Notes: generated by a model from the letters alone, not told the origin. A DNA stretch of 64,000 bases from Paenibacillus sp. JQZ6Y-1 (GCF_040719145.1 NZ_JBFDUZ010000001.1:1178001-1242000); one strand, 5' to 3'; positions 18,199 to 26,556 are shown, counted from the stretch's first letter. Made by a program: numbers and translations.

Positions 18199-20292
18199 AT
18201 GGACATGAATCAATATTTATCCATGTTTATTGATGAGTCGAACGATCATCTGCAGTCATTAAATGAAAAAATGCTTGAACTGGAAGGCAATCCAACAGAT
18301 CTGGGAATCGTGCAAGTTATTTTCCGCTCAGCGCATACGCTGAAAGGGATGGCAGCTACGATGGGCTTTGAAGATCTGGCGGCACTGACGCACCAGATGG
18401 AAAATGTACTTGACCTCGTCCGCAACGAAAAGCTGGCGATGCAGGAGTTCATTTTCGATACTCTATTCAAAGGTTTGGATGCACTGGAATCGATGGTGCA
18501 GGACATTACACAAGGTGGCGAAGGGAAAGCGGATGTTACAGCGATCGTGGAAGCATTGCAAGCGATTGTACGCGGTGACATTCCTACAGAATCCGCTGCA
18601 GCCGCAGCACCTGCTGCAGTAGCAACACCAGCGGCGCCGATTGCGATCAAAGATAGCGAAGGCATTGAACTGGATGAATTCCAGCAGTCCGTTATCGAAC
18701 AATCCATGTCTGCCGGTCATCAGGCATTGTACATGGAAGTATCCATTCGTGAAGATTGTCAGCTGAAAGCCGTTCGTGCCTACATGGTATTCGATCTGCT
18801 GGAGCGTTACGGCGATGTAATCAAATCCGAGCCTTCCACACAGGATATCGAGCAGGATAAATTCGAACGTAGCTTCGCCCTTTATTATGTGACTCAAAAA
18901 GATCCTGCTGAACTGGAGCCAATGGTAACCAGCATCTCCGAGATCGAGAGTGTAAAAGTTACCCAACTGGATGTGGATTCACTTAAGCAGTTTGCTGCTT
19001 CCAAAGAAGTGGTTGCTGAGCCTGTATCTGCACCTGCACCAGAAGTTGCAGCACCAGCTGCCGCAGCAACTCCGGCAGCGAAAGCGCCAGCAGCACCTGC
19101 CGCAGCACCAAAAGCCGCAGCCAAAGCACCAGCACCGGCTCCATCGCGTACGATTCGCGTTGATATTGACCGTCTGGACGTCCTGATGAATCTGTTCAGC
19201 GAATTGCTGATCGACCGTGTTCGTCTGGAGCAATTGGCAAGCGAAGTGAAGGTTCCTGCCTTGACTGATACAGTAGAGCATATGGGACGTGTAAGCAGCG
19301 ATCTGCAAAACATCGTACTCAAACTGCGCATGGTACCTGTAGATACAGTATTTAACCGTTTCCCACGTATGGTTCGAGACCTTGCTAAATCACTCGATAA
19401 AAAGCTGGATCTGATCATTACTGGCGCTGAAACTGAACTGGATCGTACCGTTATCGATGAAATTGGCGACCCGCTCGTTCACTTGCTGCGTAACTCCGTC
19501 GATCACGGTGTTGAATCCGTAGCTGATCGCGTAGCTGCAGGCAAGGACGAAACCGGTACCGTCAAACTGAGTGCATTCCACAGCGGTAACCATGTCTTTA
19601 TCGAGATTGAAGACGATGGACACGGTATCAACCGTGATCGCGTGCTGCAAAAAGCACTGAAAAACGGTGTAGTTTCCCAAGAGCAAGCCAACAGCATGAA
19701 GGACGAAGAAGTCTACCAGCTGTTGTTTGCACCGGGCTTCAGTACTGCCGAAGTTATTTCCGATATTTCTGGACGCGGCGTTGGTCTGGATGTTGTAAAA
19801 TCGAAAATCACTTCTCTTGGTGGTCATGTGACAGTATCGTCGGAACTGGGTAAAGGCACCAAGTTCTCGGTACAACTGCCACTGACTCTGTCTATCATTT
19901 CCGCGATGATGATTCGCGTCGGTTCGGAAAAATATGCGATTCCGCTGACTTCAATTGTGGAAACAGGTATTATCAAAGCGAAACAGGTACGTGATCTGCA
20001 TGGCAGCCAGCTGATTCCTTATCGCGATACGCATATTCCACTGCTGTCCCTCAGTCGTGTGTTTGAAGTTCCTGACTTCGATGAGCGCGAGGAAGAGGAA
20101 ACGGAGATTGTCGTAATCCGCAAAGGAGACAAACTGGCGGCAATCGCTGTCGAGAACTTTATTGGTCAGAACGAGATCGTTCTGAAAAGTCTGGGCGGTT
20201 ATCTGCCAGATACACAGGGAATCTCCGGTGCGACGATTCTCGGTGACGGCCAGGTCGCTTTGATTATTGACCCGAATGCATTTATTAAATAA
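18199..20292 (+). CDS. cheA: CheA chemotaxis histidine kinase
   Basis: The 697-residue protein has the Hpt domain with phospho-acceptor H46 (FRSAHTLKGMAATMG), a P2 CheY/CheB-binding domain (about 160-270), an Ala/Pro-rich linker, a dimerisation domain (TIRVDIDRLDVLMNLFSELL), an ATPase domain with N box LVHLLRNSVDHG and G boxes EDDGHGI and SGRGVGLDVV, and a C-terminal CheW-like domain. It phosphorylates CheY and CheB in response to receptors. A strong GGAGGAGGT precedes the start, and cheW follows. Confidence 0.97.
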   Translation: MDMNQYLSMFIDESNDHLQSLNEKMLELEGNPTDLGIVQVIFRSAHTLKGMAATMGFEDLAALTHQMENVLDLVRNEKLAMQEFIFDTLFKGLDALESMVQDITQGGEGKADVTAIVEALQAIVRGDIPTESAAAAAPAAVATPAAPIAIKDSEGIELDEFQQSVIEQSMSAGHQALYMEVSIREDCQLKAVRAYMVFDLLERYGDVIKSEPSTQDIEQDKFERSFALYYVTQKDPAELEPMVTSISEIESVKVTQLDVDSLKQFAASKEVVAEPVSAPAPEVAAPAAAATPAAKAPAAPAAAPKAAAKAPAPAPSRTIRVDIDRLDVLMNLFSELLIDRVRLEQLASEVKVPALTDTVEHMGRVSSDLQNIVLKLRMVPVDTVFNRFPRMVRDLAKSLDKKLDLIITGAETELDRTVIDEIGDPLVHLLRNSVDHGVESVADRVAAGKDETGTVKLSAFHSGNHVFIEIEDDGHGINRDRVLQKALKNGVVSQEQANSMKDEEVYQLLFAPGFSTAEVISDISGRGVGLDVVKSKITSLGGHVTVSSELGKGTKFSVQLPLTLSIISAMMIRVGSEKYAIPLTSIVETGIIKAKQVRDLHGSQLIPYRDTHIPLLSLSRVFEVPDFDEREEEETEIVVIRKGDKLAAIAVENFIGQNEIVLKSLGGYLPDTQGISGATILGDGQVALIIDPNAFIK

Positions 20293-20322
20293 TGCAGTCC
20301 ATTTATTGAGGAGGATTTACCC

Positions 20323-20781
20323 ATGGATGAATTGAAAGTTATCGTATTTAAATTGGCAAAAGAAGAGTACGGTATTGAAGTCGATAAAGTACAAACAATC
20401 GAGCGTATGCTGCCGATTACACGGGTTCCCAAAACGCTGGATTTCGTAAAAGGGGTTATCAACCTTCGCGGCGTGGTTATTCCAGTAATCGATTTGCGCG
20501 GACGCTTCAATCTGTCGCAAGCCGAATATACGGATCAAACGCGTATCATCATCGTGGAAGTGGACAAAATGCAGGTCGGTTTTATCGTCGACTCTGCCAA
20601 CGATGTCGTCGACATCAAACGCAGCAGCATCGAGAAACCGCCTGAAGTGGTTGGCGGCGTAAAAGCAAGATACCTGGACGGTGTGGCAAAGCTTGACGAA
20701 GAACGGCTGCTGATCATGCTCAACCTCGCGGAAGTACTCAACAAAACCGAGGTTGTGCAGCTGGAAGGTATTGAGGACTAA
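20323..20781 (+). CDS. cheW: CheW chemotaxis coupling protein
   Basis: A 152-residue single CheW domain with the typical VIVFKLAKEEYGIEV start, the VINLRGVVIPVIDLR core and the FIVDSANDVVDI segment. It couples receptors to CheA. The stop overlaps the cheC start by one base, so the two are probably translationally coupled. A clear GAGGAGG site precedes the ATG. Confidence 0.96.
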   Translation: MDELKVIVFKLAKEEYGIEVDKVQTIERMLPITRVPKTLDFVKGVINLRGVVIPVIDLRGRFNLSQAEYTDQTRIIIVEVDKMQVGFIVDSANDVVDIKRSSIEKPPEVVGGVKARYLDGVAKLDEERLLIMLNLAEVLNKTEVVQLEGIED

Positions 20782-21407
20782 TGGATCTCTTCAAAAAACT
20801 TGAAGGATTCAAAATGGATGTGCTCAAAGAAGTGGGAAACATCGGGGCAGGCAATGCAGCCACTGCCCTTTCCCAGCTTCTGGATAAGCCCATCGATATG
20901 GCTGTACCGAAAGTGCAGATTTTGCCGTTTGAGCAAATTGCTGACAAAGTCGGCGGCCCTGAACAGATCGTGCTCGCCATCTTCTTCCGTGTGGAAGGGG
21001 ATGCGCCGGGCAATCTGTTTTTCATTCTTACACCTGAAGCAGGCAAGGGCTTGTTGCATCGCCTTGCCGGTCTGGAAGTAAGCGACGATGAGCAATTCAG
21101 CGAAATGGAGCAATCGGCACTCGCCGAAATCGGTAACATCTTGGCAGGTTCCTATCTGTCGTCGCTCGCCGATTTTACACGCTTGTCGATGAGCCCTACC
21201 GTGCCGGGTCTTGCGTATGATATGGCAGGCGCTATTTTGAATTACGGACTTCTCCAATTCGGGGAAATGGGTGACGATGCACTATTGATCGATACAACAT
21301 TCCTAGAAGGTAAAGAAGAAGTGGAAGGACAATTTTTCTTGATTCCCGATCCCGAATCATTTGAAAAGATCTTCATTTCACTAGGAGTTCCGTTGCAAGA
21401 TGATTGA
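20781..21407 (+). CDS. cheC: CheC CheY-P phosphatase
   Basis: The 208-residue protein contains the two CheC signature helices: VLKEVGNIGAGNAATALS and ALAEIGNILAGSYLSSL, each with the paired Glu and Asn residues used for CheY dephosphorylation. CheC is also the partner of CheD, and the next gene is cheD with an 8-base overlap. The order cheW-cheC-cheD-sigD matches B. subtilis apart from one gene inserted before sigD. Confidence 0.96.
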   Translation: MDLFKKLEGFKMDVLKEVGNIGAGNAATALSQLLDKPIDMAVPKVQILPFEQIADKVGGPEQIVLAIFFRVEGDAPGNLFFILTPEAGKGLLHRLAGLEVSDDEQFSEMEQSALAEIGNILAGSYLSSLADFTRLSMSPTVPGLAYDMAGAILNYGLLQFGEMGDDALLIDTTFLEGKEEVEGQFFLIPDPESFEKIFISLGVPLQDD

Positions 21408-21897
21408 GGAACAACATGTCGTTAAAGTGGGTATGGCTGATCTGAATGTCGTGAAAACGGCAGGCGTTATCCGTACGACGGGATTGGGTTCATGTGTGGG
21501 CCTTACCCTCTACGACAAAAACATTCAACTGGTTGGCATGGCGCATGTCATGCTTCCGTCATCGGATATTGCCCGTGAAGGGCAAGTGAATATAGCGAAA
21601 TACGCAGATACTGCTCTACCAGAGCTGGTAAAGCGTATGCTAGGTCTGGGAGCATCCAAAACACGGCTAGTCGCCAAAATGGCTGGTGGGGCGCAGATGT
21701 TTTCCTTTTCCAGCGGCGGTGATCACATGCGGATTGGTCCCCGTAATGTGGAGGCATGCAAGTTATTTCTGAAAGAGCAGCATATTCCTTTGCTTGCGGA
21801 GGACACGGGCGCCAATTACGGACGCACAATCGAAATGGACTGTACTACTGGTCTTTTGTCGATTAGAAGTGTACAAATGGGTAAGAAGGAAATATGA
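21400..21897 (+). CDS. cheD: CheD receptor glutamine deamidase
   Basis: The 165-residue protein has the active-site Cys in GLGSCVGLTLYD and His in VGMAHVMLP, the catalytic pair for deamidating receptor glutamines. CheD also activates receptors and increases CheC phosphatase activity. It overlaps cheC by 8 bases. Length and motifs are standard. Confidence 0.96.
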   Translation: MIEEQHVVKVGMADLNVVKTAGVIRTTGLGSCVGLTLYDKNIQLVGMAHVMLPSSDIAREGQVNIAKYADTALPELVKRMLGLGASKTRLVAKMAGGAQMFSFSSGGDHMRIGPRNVEACKLFLKEQHIPLLAEDTGANYGRTIEMDCTTGLLSIRSVQMGKKEI

Positions 21898-21900
21898 GGC

Positions 21901-22353
21901 ATGATAGGGAATACTAAAATAAACCTATGGTTCGGAATCATAGGTTTTGCGATTACCTTTTTTGCCTCTTTCGGAAATAACCCATGGACCACAAGCCTCG
22001 TTCGAGGCTGTTTTGGATTTGCTGTATGGTTTCTACTGGCATTTTTGTTGCGCTTCATGCTCGGGATTCTAGTGAATCCCGTGAGCGCAGCCAAAAAGCC
22101 ACCATCCACAGGAAATAGCGGACAATCTGCAGCGGTACAACAGGCTTCACAGGAAGATCAGGATCGTGGGAACCGCCTGGATATTACTTCTCCTGATCAG
22201 GACAACGAACTGAACGATTTGCTGACACCGAAGCCGGATAATACCGGAGGACAGGAAGGATTTGCCCCTCTTGATCCGCCCAAACTGGTTTCAACCAAGC
22301 AACAAGATCCGGAGGAGCTGGCGAAGGCCGTACGCCACCTGACACAAAAGTAA
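21901..22353 (+). CDS. Uncharacterised membrane protein between cheD and sigD
   Basis: I do not recognise this 150-residue protein. Two hydrophobic segments (about residues 7-25 and 36-58) are separated by a short loop with NNPWTTSLVRG, so both ends probably face the cytoplasm. The rest (about 60-150) is a hydrophilic, Gln/Asp/Pro-rich tail ending with a short Lys-containing helix (EELAKAVRHL). It starts 3 bases after the cheD stop and is followed by sigD after 15 bases, so it belongs to the operon. B. subtilis has no gene at this place. A motility-linked membrane role is inferred from position only. Confidence 0.7.
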   Translation: MIGNTKINLWFGIIGFAITFFASFGNNPWTTSLVRGCFGFAVWFLLAFLLRFMLGILVNPVSAAKKPPSTGNSGQSAAVQQASQEDQDRGNRLDITSPDQDNELNDLLTPKPDNTGGQEGFAPLDPPKLVSTKQQDPEELAKAVRHLTQK

Positions 22354-22368
22354 GGAGGGTGAAAGCAA

Positions 22369-23157
22369 TTGAGCGAGCAAAAAGGAAGCCACTTGAACCA
22401 TATCGAGCTGTGGGTGCAGTGGAAAGAGCATGGTAATGTGGAAGCAAAAAAACGCTTGATCGAAAATTATCTTGGCACCGTGGAATATGTGTCCAGCCGC
22501 CTTGCGATCGGTCTCCCGAAAAATGTTTCCAAGGACGATTTGATGAGTAACGGAGTGATGGGTCTAATTGACGCCATTGAAAAATTCGATTATAAACGCG
22601 GTTTGCAATTCGAAACGTATGCCTCCTGGCGTGTGCGTGGAGCGATACTGGACGGATTGAGACAAGGAGATTGGGTTCCCCGCTCTGTACGCGAAAAAGC
22701 GCGCAAGATTGAAGATGCTTACCAGCAATTGGAACAGAAATATTTACGTTCTGTATCCGATGCAGAAATTAGTGAATTTTTGGATGTAAGTGAGCGTGAA
22801 TTTCAGACTATGCTGCAAGATGTAGCAGTTATGACAATCACATCGCTAGAAGATCCTATTCGCGAAGAAGAATCGGAAACTCGCATGTCATTGATTGTAG
22901 ATGAAAAAGCGAAAAACCCCGATCGTAGTGTAAATGATTTTGTACTCAAGGAATTGCTGATGAAGGGCATTGAGAAGCTTACCGAAAAAGAAAGAACGGT
23001 TGTGTCACTGCTGTACTATGAAGACCTTTCACTCAGTGAAATTGCGGAAGTTATGTCACTGTCTCCGTCTCGCATCTCGCAATTGCATTCCAAGGCGATT
23101 CTTCGTCTCCGGGGAGCACTGGACAAACAAAGAGGTCTGTTAATGCAGGATATGTAA
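22369..23157 (+). CDS. sigD: Sigma-D (FliA/sigma-28) motility sigma factor
   Basis: Start is TTG with TAAGGAGGGTG upstream. The 262-residue protein has region 2 (NGVMGLIDAIEKFDYKRGLQ and FETYASWRVRGAILDGLR), region 3, and a region 4 helix-turn-helix (LSLSEIAEVMSLSPSRISQL). It drives late flagellar, chemotaxis and autolysin genes from promoters with TAAA and GCCGATAT elements. In B. subtilis its far-distal place in the fla/che operon affects how many cells become motile; the same position here suggests similar dependence on reading the whole operon. Confidence 0.97.
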   Translation: MSEQKGSHLNHIELWVQWKEHGNVEAKKRLIENYLGTVEYVSSRLAIGLPKNVSKDDLMSNGVMGLIDAIEKFDYKRGLQFETYASWRVRGAILDGLRQGDWVPRSVREKARKIEDAYQQLEQKYLRSVSDAEISEFLDVSEREFQTMLQDVAVMTITSLEDPIREEESETRMSLIVDEKAKNPDRSVNDFVLKELLMKGIEKLTEKERTVVSLLYYEDLSLSEIAEVMSLSPSRISQLHSKAILRLRGALDKQRGLLMQDM

Positions 23158-23183
23158 CGCCGTTTGTGAAAGGGGAAAAAGGC

Positions 23184-24590
23184 GTGACCTCTCAATTAAC
23201 GCTCGACGAATATGTAAAAGTAAGTTTTTCGAATGACAAGTCGGCTGCTTATCTGGCATTTCAGACGTTTGATGAACAGTTTGCATGCACGGCTGAACAA
23301 CTGGAGGGATTTTTGCGTACGCAAGGAATCACCTATGGCATCAAAATGGAAGAACTGGTCAAGCTGGCATCGCAGCCAGAACTGTATCAGACCGAGACCA
23401 TCGAAGTTGCGCGCGGTACCGCACCGGTACCGGGCATCGACGGTTACATCCACCATGCGATAGCGATCGATTCCGAAAATAGGGGACCACTGGAAGCCGA
23501 AGATGGCAGCGTGGACTACAAAGAAATTTTACGTTTGAATAATGCGCTTCGCGGTCAGCTGATCGCCGAAAAGGTTGATCCACAGCCTGGTGAGCCGGGC
23601 ATTGATGTAGCGGGAGAGCGAATCCCCTACAAGCCCGGTAAAGAAGCGCGTTTCAAGCTTGGCAAAAACATTGTACTTAATCCGGAGCAGACAGCCATTT
23701 ATGCAGCCATTGACGGTGTGGTATCGCGTACGGACAACGATAAGATCAATGTCTTTCCCGTGTATGAAGTGAACGGCGATATTGATTATCATACCGGCAA
23801 TATTGATTTTGTCGGTACGGTGGTCATTCGCGGCAATGTGCTTTCCAATTTCCGTGTACGGGCATCCGGGGATATTCGGGTGGTTGGTGGAGTGGAAGGT
23901 GCCGAACTGGAAGCAGGCGGCTCGATTGAGATCACCGGCGGTATTATCGGTTATAACAAAGGGCTGGTCAAAGCAGCAGTCAATGTCAAAACCGGTTTTA
24001 TTCAGGAAGGCAATGTACAGGCTGGTGAATCAGTCATCGTCTCACAAAGCATCATGCACTCTCATATCCAAGCAGGAGAAAGTATCCGCTGTGACGGTCC
24101 CAAAGGGCTGATTGTTGGCGGACAACTGCAAGCGGGTGAAATGGTCGTTGGTCGTACCATCGGCAATACCGCTTTTACCGTAACCGAAATTGAGGTTGGC
24201 GTTCTGCCGGAACTGCGTAATCAGCTTGTCGTGCTGCGGAAGGAACTCAAAACACATAACGAAAATCTCGACAAAACCGAGAAAGCTTTAACCCTTCTGG
24301 ATCAACTGGCATCTGTCGGACAGCTGGGACCGGACAAAATGGCATTGCGAATCAAATTGTCGGCTACCAAAAAGAGCCAACTGCGTGAGCGCGATGACAT
24401 CAAAGATAGCGTACTAGAGATTGAACGGCGACTGGAGGAATCCGGTAAAGCCAAAATCGAGGTCATGCATACGATTTATGGTGGATCTAAGCTGGTCATC
24501 GGACGCTATACGAAGTATATTAAAGATACGGCACAACGAGTAAGCTTTGTGTTCCAAGACGGAGACATTACGATGGTGGCGAATCATTAA
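23184..24590 (+). CDS. FapA/DUF342 family protein
   Basis: The GTG at 23184 (AAAGGGG 8 bases upstream) is preferred over an in-frame GTG at 23166; the product is then 468 residues. The central part (about 190-340) is a Gly-rich beta-helix-like repeat region (GDIDYHTGNIDFVGTVVIRG, ASGDIRVVGGVEGAELEAGG), typical of DUF342. The C-terminus (about 350-450) is a charged coiled coil. Family members include FapA, a polar-flagellum assembly protein described in Vibrio. Its place between sigD and rpsB, right after the chemotaxis genes, suggests a motility role in this organism. B. subtilis lacks a gene here. Confidence 0.82.
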   Translation: MTSQLTLDEYVKVSFSNDKSAAYLAFQTFDEQFACTAEQLEGFLRTQGITYGIKMEELVKLASQPELYQTETIEVARGTAPVPGIDGYIHHAIAIDSENRGPLEAEDGSVDYKEILRLNNALRGQLIAEKVDPQPGEPGIDVAGERIPYKPGKEARFKLGKNIVLNPEQTAIYAAIDGVVSRTDNDKINVFPVYEVNGDIDYHTGNIDFVGTVVIRGNVLSNFRVRASGDIRVVGGVEGAELEAGGSIEITGGIIGYNKGLVKAAVNVKTGFIQEGNVQAGESVIVSQSIMHSHIQAGESIRCDGPKGLIVGGQLQAGEMVVGRTIGNTAFTVTEIEVGVLPELRNQLVVLRKELKTHNENLDKTEKALTLLDQLASVGQLGPDKMALRIKLSATKKSQLRERDDIKDSVLEIERRLEESGKAKIEVMHTIYGGSKLVIGRYTKYIKDTAQRVSFVFQDGDITMVANH

Positions 24591-24614
24591 TTTCAAATAA
24601 GGTGGGTGTTGGTA

Positions 24615-24923
24615 ATGGGCATGAGAGCTGTGGAATTACAAATTGCGGTACCGCGTACAAGTGAAGCTGGCAAAATTCAACAGGAACATCTGATGCGTCC
24701 ATCCATTGAGCAGTCGATTCTGGCTGATCGTACCCTTGAGCAGGCGGAGCGAATGAGAACCCGTAGTGATGGCGTCAAGCAATCGGCGGATGCGTCGATT
24801 CATGATGGTCATCCGGGCGAGCAGCATGCTCAGCAACAGCATCATCAGCAGCTAGAAGACGAAACGCAACCTGCTCCTGCCGAGCATCCATACAAAGGCA
24901 AACATATCGACCTGTCCTTTTAA
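24615..24923 (+). CDS. Short uncharacterised protein at the end of the fla/che operon
   Basis: The ATG at 24615 gives 102 residues; ATG 24621 is also possible. I do not recognise the family. The first 60 residues are hydrophilic (LQIAVPRTSEAGKIQQEHL), and the middle is rich in His and Gln (GEQHAQQQHHQQLEDE), which could bind metal, though this is speculation. There is no signal peptide or membrane segment. It starts 24 bases after fapA. An intrinsic terminator overlaps its stop codon, so it is probably the last gene of the operon. Confidence 0.65.
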   Translation: MGMRAVELQIAVPRTSEAGKIQQEHLMRPSIEQSILADRTLEQAERMRTRSDGVKQSADASIHDGHPGEQHAQQQHHQQLEDETQPAPAEHPYKGKHIDLSF

Positions 24924-24938
24924 AAGACAGGTTTTGTT
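24910..24938 (+). terminator. Intrinsic terminator closing the fla/che operon
   Basis: A 7-base perfect stem (24910-24916 with 24926-24932) with a 9-base loop is followed by TTTTGTTT. The loop contains the TAA stop codon of the preceding gene. It likely ends most transcripts from the long motility operon. Confidence 0.75.
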
Positions 24939-24946
24939 TGCGATAT
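24921..24946 (+). promoter_or_regulatory. Candidate sigma-D promoter before the SwrB-like gene
   Basis: TAAA at 24921-24924 and TGCGATAT at 24939-24946 resemble the sigma-D consensus (TAAA, about 15 bases, GCCGATAT). The spacing is 14 bases, and two of the eight -10 bases differ. It sits right after the operon terminator and just before the SwrB-like gene. Confidence 0.45.
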
Positions 24947-24976
24947 TATGACATATTGATTTAGGGTGAGCTAACT

Positions 24977-25588
24977 ATGGGTGATTTGCCTTCATGGGTA
25001 TATATCGTATTGCTGGGAGCACTCGCCGTTGTCTACGGTATGGTGCTGCCACGCAAGAACAAGAGCCAGCCGGAAGAAACGGTCGCCACTGCCACAGTTG
25101 AAAAGGTAGAGGATACGCTGGAGCATTACATGACCGAGATTGAAAAGGAAAACGAAGAGATTATTGATCTCGTTTCAAAAATTAAGCAGGAATCATCTGC
25201 CAAGCAAATCGCTCTGCAAGAGCAGGTTAGCGAAATGCGTCAGCGGCTGATGGAACTAGAGCAACGTGCGGCTACTGCGGCTGTCCAGCCGATAGCAGCA
25301 GCTCCTATGATGCCTGCTGCCGTTCCAGCTCCACCAACGGACATGAACGGTCTGAATCGTCAGGGAGAAGAGCTGATGAAGTCGGCAGCACGAATGATGC
25401 AGGAACAGCAGCAGGCAGATAACGAGCCGGAGTTGCCCCAACAGGAGCGGATTCAGGATCGTTACCCTGAGCTGTTCAAACTGCATGACAATGGCAAGTC
25501 GGTTGATACGATAGCCAAAACGGTTGGTTTGCAGCGCGGAGAAGTGCTGCTGATCCTGCAGCTTGCCAAACAGGAGGAACAATCGTGA
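24977..25588 (+). CDS. SwrB/YlxL-like membrane-anchored coiled-coil protein
   Basis: The 203-residue protein has an N-terminal membrane segment (about 6-25), a charged coiled coil (about 45-100), an Ala/Pro/Met-rich linker and a C-terminal helix-turn-helix-like module (RYPELFKLHDNGKSVDTIAK, then VGLQRGEVLLILQLAK). This layout matches the DUF6115 type and B. subtilis SwrB, which follows sigD and promotes flagellar export-gate activation. Sequence similarity to SwrB itself appears weak, so the call leans on layout and position. The start ATG has only a modest AGGGTGAG site. Its end overlaps the next gene by 4 bases. Confidence 0.65.
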   Translation: MGDLPSWVYIVLLGALAVVYGMVLPRKNKSQPEETVATATVEKVEDTLEHYMTEIEKENEEIIDLVSKIKQESSAKQIALQEQVSEMRQRLMELEQRAATAAVQPIAAAPMMPAAVPAPPTDMNGLNRQGEELMKSAARMMQEQQQADNEPELPQQERIQDRYPELFKLHDNGKSVDTIAKTVGLQRGEVLLILQLAKQEEQS

Positions 25589-26325
25589 TCAAAAATCGTT
25601 CATTTATGATTGGCATTGGTGTCGGTATTATCGTTGGTGCCATTTTATTGCAGCTTGTGAATATCGGCAAAGGACAAACGATGCTGAATGGCATGCAGTT
25701 GACTCCAGAACAGATTCAACAGGCAGCACAGGCTCAAAATATGCAGATTTATAGCTCAGATGAGCAGGTGTACAATAAAGAGCAGTGGCAGGAATTGCAA
25801 AAGCAGGAGGCAACCAAAAAAGCCCAATCGCAAAAGCAATCTGATACGACGGAACCGACGAGTACCGACCCGGAAGCACCAACCAGTCCAGAGCAGCCGG
25901 ATAGCTCATCGAGCAATTCCATCAGCTCTACAACGGCTCCCGAACAGCCGCAATCTTCATCTGTTAGCTCGACGACCGATCCAAGTGAGCCAAAGTCCTC
26001 ATCAACGTCTTCGGCAACAGATTCGGAGCAACCTACATCGTCAGCTGCAAGTACAAGCAGTACATCAAATAAGACAGCGACTACTCAGCCATCCAAGGCT
26101 GCCACGCCGTCTACCGTACAGTTCAGCATTAGCGGTGGTGAGATGCTAAGCGATGTTGCCTATAACCTAAAAAAGCAAGGTCTGATCAGCAGCCAAAGCG
26201 ATTTTGTTAGTCGTGCCTCGGAATTGAATGCCAACAAGCATTTGCAAATTGGCAATTATCAGATTAATGCTGGCGATAGCTATGACAAAATCATTAAAGA
26301 AATTACCGGACAGCCATCCTCCTGA
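25585..26325 (+). CDS. Membrane protein with lone MltG/YceG LysM-like domain
   Basis: Start is GTG, overlapping the preceding stop by 4 bases, with CAGGAGGA upstream. The 246-residue protein has an N-terminal membrane segment (about 7-25), a short helical region, a long Ser/Thr/Pro/Glu-rich extracellular linker (about 85-170), and a C-terminal module (about 175-243; FSISGGEMLSDVAYNLKKQG, LQIGNYQIN). The last part resembles the LysM-like N-terminal domain of the MltG transglycosylase. The MltG catalytic domain is absent. Binding to cell-wall glycan is possible by family analogy; a role near the flagellar base or septum is inference from position. Confidence 0.65.
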   Translation: MIKNRSFMIGIGVGIIVGAILLQLVNIGKGQTMLNGMQLTPEQIQQAAQAQNMQIYSSDEQVYNKEQWQELQKQEATKKAQSQKQSDTTEPTSTDPEAPTSPEQPDSSSSNSISSTTAPEQPQSSSVSSTTDPSEPKSSSTSSATDSEQPTSSAASTSSTSNKTATTQPSKAATPSTVQFSISGGEMLSDVAYNLKKQGLISSQSDFVSRASELNANKHLQIGNYQINAGDSYDKIIKEITGQPSS

Positions 26326-26339
26326 TGTGCATATTGCAC

Positions 26340-26360
26340 AACAGCCAGGGTGGCTGTTTT
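26340..26360 (+). terminator. Intrinsic terminator before rpsB
   Basis: An 8-base perfect stem (26340-26347 with 26351-26358) with a 3-base GGG loop is followed by TT and AG. The short loop and short U-run make it compact. It ends the SwrB-like/MltG-like unit ahead of the rpsB promoter. Confidence 0.75.
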
Positions 26361-26400
26361 AGTATAAAAAAAGTGGGAAATGAATGACAAAATATTGAGG

Positions 26401-26430
26401 TTGCAACCAACAAGATATTTATGATATATT
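26401..26430 (+). promoter_or_regulatory. Sigma-A promoter of rpsB
   Basis: TTGCAA at 26401-26406, 18 bases, then TATATT at 26425-26430. It lies between the upstream terminator and rpsB and leaves a 5' untranslated leader of about 120 bases. Confidence 0.7.
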
Positions 26431-26436
26431 AACTAA

Positions 26437-26556
26437 TGGTGTTAAAACACACGCATTCCGATTTCGAGCAGAGGTGCTTTTCGTATGAAAAGTTTTGCCG
26501 GAAGATGAAGGATGCGGAGGCACACAAAAAACCAAAACATTAGGAGGAACACAAAC
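26437..26556 (+). promoter_or_regulatory. Structured rpsB leader
   Basis: The leader can close on itself: 26452-26459 (CGCATTCC) pairs with 26510-26516 (GGATGCG) with one bulge, and an inner hairpin forms from CTTTT and AAAAG around a CGTATG loop (about 26478-26493). The distal strand ends about 25 bases before the AGGAGG site. Feedback by ribosomal protein S2 is possible; nothing here proves it. Confidence 0.4.
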
